DNA from: Pontibacter sp. HSC-14F20
GTDB lineage: Bacteria; Bacteroidota; Bacteroidia; Cytophagales; Hymenobacteraceae
DNA length: 64,000 nt
NCBI RefSeq assembly: GCF_019599265.1
Contig: NZ_JAHZTC010000002.1
Location: 246,879-310,878, forward strand
Direction of reading: 5' to 3'
The notes under the pieces were generated by a model. That model saw only the letters and a program-made list of their open reading frames with translations, had not been told where the DNA came from and searched no databases. Numbering within the stretch: the first letter of the stretch is position 1; each line of letters begins with the position of its first letter. This document shows positions 62,679 through 64,000 of the stretch, piece after piece. Position numbers and translations under genes: made by a program.

Positions 62679-63467
62679 TTACCTCGTTAATCGATCTATA
62701 CTTACAACTATAAATGTCAGAGAACTCAGCACAAGTGGAAGCCACTGTCTTGTAGCGCTCGCACTGGCTATTTTGGCTCTGTTAGGCTCTACATAAATGA
62801 TATCGTTTGACCGGAGGTAATAGTAGGGGGATGTGAAGATCTCATCTGTCGTAAGGTCAAGCCTCACTAGTTTTTTTACGCCTGCTTCCTCTCTGATCAA
62901 CAGTACATTATGCCTGCTCGCGAATATTGTTAGGTCACCGGCTAGTCCGAGTGCCTCCAGCAGTGTCAGTTTTTCGTTTGGTACTGTGAGCACAGAAGGG
63001 CGTGACACTTCTCCCAGCACAGATACTTTATAATTCAGGTATCTAACATCCACAATGGGATCCTTCAGCAGTTTGCGGCTCTCTATTTCTCTTTTTATAC
63101 CTTCCTGAAAATTCTTTTTTGTTAATCCTGCAGCTTTGATCCTGCCCAGGAATGGGAACTGAATGTAACCTTCCGGATCTACCAGGTAGCCAGGTGACTG
63201 AGCTATCGTATTCGTTGCACTTGAAGCTCTGAAGCTGTTCTCTGAAGAAGCATTGAATATTTCAGTTGCAGTTGGGTTAAGGCTACTTACTGTTATGTTA
63301 AGCAAATCATTCGGCTGTAGGATTGGCTCCAGGCTTTCCGCTTTGCTTATGATTTCGGATGTGGAAACATTATCGAAATATACTGCGTGATTGGTCGGGG
63401 TGCACGAGGATAAAAAAATACAGCATATCAAGATAAAAACAAATGCTTTTACTTTATAGAGCTTCAT
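62679..63467 (-). CDS. wza: Outer-membrane polysaccharide export protein (262 aa)
   Basis: Lipoprotein signal (VFILICCIFLSSC), a polysaccharide-export domain (PILQPNDLLNITVSSLNPTA), an SLBB-type domain (VSVLGEVSRPSVLTV, LTLLEALGLAGDL) and a C-terminal hydrophobic helix (LPLVLSSLTFIVVSIDRL), as in Bacteroidota Wza homologues. Shorter than E. coli Wza (379 aa), as is usual for this phylum. It is the first gene of the operon; its promoter should lie in 63468-63700. Confidence 0.93.
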   Translation of the reverse strand: MKLYKVKAFVFILICCIFLSSCTPTNHAVYFDNVSTSEIISKAESLEPILQPNDLLNITVSSLNPTATEIFNASSENSFRASSATNTIAQSPGYLVDPEGYIQFPFLGRIKAAGLTKKNFQEGIKREIESRKLLKDPIVDVRYLNYKVSVLGEVSRPSVLTVPNEKLTLLEALGLAGDLTIFASRHNVLLIREEAGVKKLVRLDLTTDEIFTSPYYYLRSNDIIYVEPNRAKIASASATRQWLPLVLSSLTFIVVSIDRLTR

Positions 63468-63882
63468 AAGGGGTTTAAAAAAGGTGGTATTATGATTTCA
63501 TGTACTAAGGTATGGTAATTTATAAATTTAGATTAAAATAATTAAATTTAATAGTGTTCTATTACAATACGGAAACAAAAATCCCAAGTTGCTTACGAGT
63601 CAATTTTGGTGAAAAAAATGTTTAAGAGGGTTAACGGCCTTAAATAATGTGTGAATCTTATAAAGTTAAAGTAATATTATCATAGTCACTCTTTTGAGTA
63701 TTGTATAATTAAAAATTGCTTTAGTTATAATATGTATAAAGTGTTCTACGATAAGTATTAGAAAAAAGCTATGATATTTGCTTAATTCTAGTTGAATTTT
63801 TAATCGGGATAATATTATTATTGGGATCGAGTCTGGCGAAGGTAAATTAGGCAATGATAAAATGTACTAGTACACAGTCAAT
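63468..63882. other. 415-bp AT-rich intergenic region
   Basis: Upstream region of the wza gene and downstream end of a transposase fragment. No gene was seen. A palindrome TGTACTAGTACA at 63863-63874, 9 bp beyond the transposase stop, may mark the IS end, but the partner end is outside the window. Confidence 0.55.
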
Positions 63883-64000
63883 TTAGTCATTAGGTATCAC
63901 TTTAGCATACTGAGAAGCCATCTTTTCCCTGGCCTCCTTGACTGTGAAGCTCCAGTGGATTTTTACTTGTTTCTCATTTCGTTCTTCTATCCAGGGCACT
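63883..64000 (-). mobile_element. C-terminal end of an IS630-like transposase (window edge)
   Basis: The last 39 codons of a minus-strand frame, cut by the right edge. PWIEERNEKQVKIHWSFT and VKEAREKMASQY match the C-terminal helix after the DDE core of IS630-family transposases (usual form W-x-x-x-R-N...W-x-F-T-x-x-x-A-R-x-K). Too short to judge whether the element is intact. Its stop is TAA at 63883-63885. Confidence 0.7.

Larger units (their letters stand above)
1..64000. repeat. Dispersed iterated word, consensus near CAGGTATAGC / GCTATACCTG
   Basis: By eye the core AGGTATA or its complement TATACCT occurs at least 25 times in the first 11.3 kb; equal base use would give about 1.4. Examples: 797, 943, 1195, 2444, 2507, 2994, 4325, 4844, 5312, 6447, 7345, 7785. 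It continues throughout the window, in both orientations, inside genes in all frames and in spacers, on both strands. I did not make a full count. Confidence 0.85.

Noticed and set aside
1..64000. tRNA, rRNA and known riboswitches
   Set aside because: I scanned for conserved tRNA arms, rRNA segments and riboswitch cores and recognised none; short RNAs cannot be excluded by eye.

Overview
The window looks like chromosome from a Bacteroidota bacterium, most likely the Cytophagales/Hymenobacteraceae side (a Pontibacter-like organism). This is inferred from a SusC/SusD pair, a type IX secretion (T9SS) C-terminal sorting domain, a DUF5687 ABC permease, an UpxY/NusG-type antiterminator and candidate TAnnTTTG promoter elements. 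No database search was possible, so the taxonomy is an inference. Genes are dense and mostly on the minus strand. A ten-base word close to CAGGTATAGC (GCTATACCTG on the other strand) is scattered through genes and spacers far more often than chance allows.

Region 1 (1-19.8 kb) is mixed housekeeping and accessory content. It holds an edge-truncated beta-barrel protein, an ABM-type monooxygenase, a class A beta-lactamase-like serine hydrolase, a SusC/SusD nutrient uptake pair, a 41-residue membrane peptide and a coiled-coil membrane protein. The most unusual gene of the window follows at 9087-11207: a periplasmic amino-acid-binding-protein domain fused to a complete pentameric ligand-gated ion channel subunit. 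Upstream of it on the same strand are a DUF1622 membrane protein, a metallo-beta-lactamase-fold hydrolase and an amidohydrolase. Next come an ABC exporter (ATPase plus DUF5687 permease), a membrane-anchored pseudokinase that has lost its catalytic residues, and a T9SS cargo protein followed in frame by the remnant of a second sorting domain.

Region 2 (20-30.2 kb, minus strand) is an ABC-transporter-dependent polysaccharide locus: Wzm permease, Wzt ATPase with a C-terminal glycan-binding domain, six family-2 glycosyltransferases (one fused to a methyltransferase that could cap the chain) and a polysaccharide deacetylase.

Region 3 (31-39 kb, plus strand) holds three polysaccharide-lyase-like genes around an initiating phosphoglycosyltransferase, plus a second deacetylase. 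Two of the lyase-like lipoproteins share an 843-bp block that is 98% identical except for one short diverged tract, a mosaic typical of gene conversion.

Region 4 (39-63.5 kb, minus strand) is a second, Wzx/Wzy-type exopolysaccharide locus. It starts with Wza and Wzc, continues with the UpxY antiterminator, a nucleotidyltransferase-kinase fusion, a flippase, an unknown protein, a small-molecule kinase-like protein, glycosyltransferases and a Wzy-like polymerase. It then carries four tandem paralogous GNAT acyltransferases, an asparagine-synthase-type amidotransferase, a second flippase and a pyruvyltransferase. The product is probably an acylated, amidated and pyruvylated acidic polysaccharide. 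The window closes with the C-terminal end of an IS630-like transposase.
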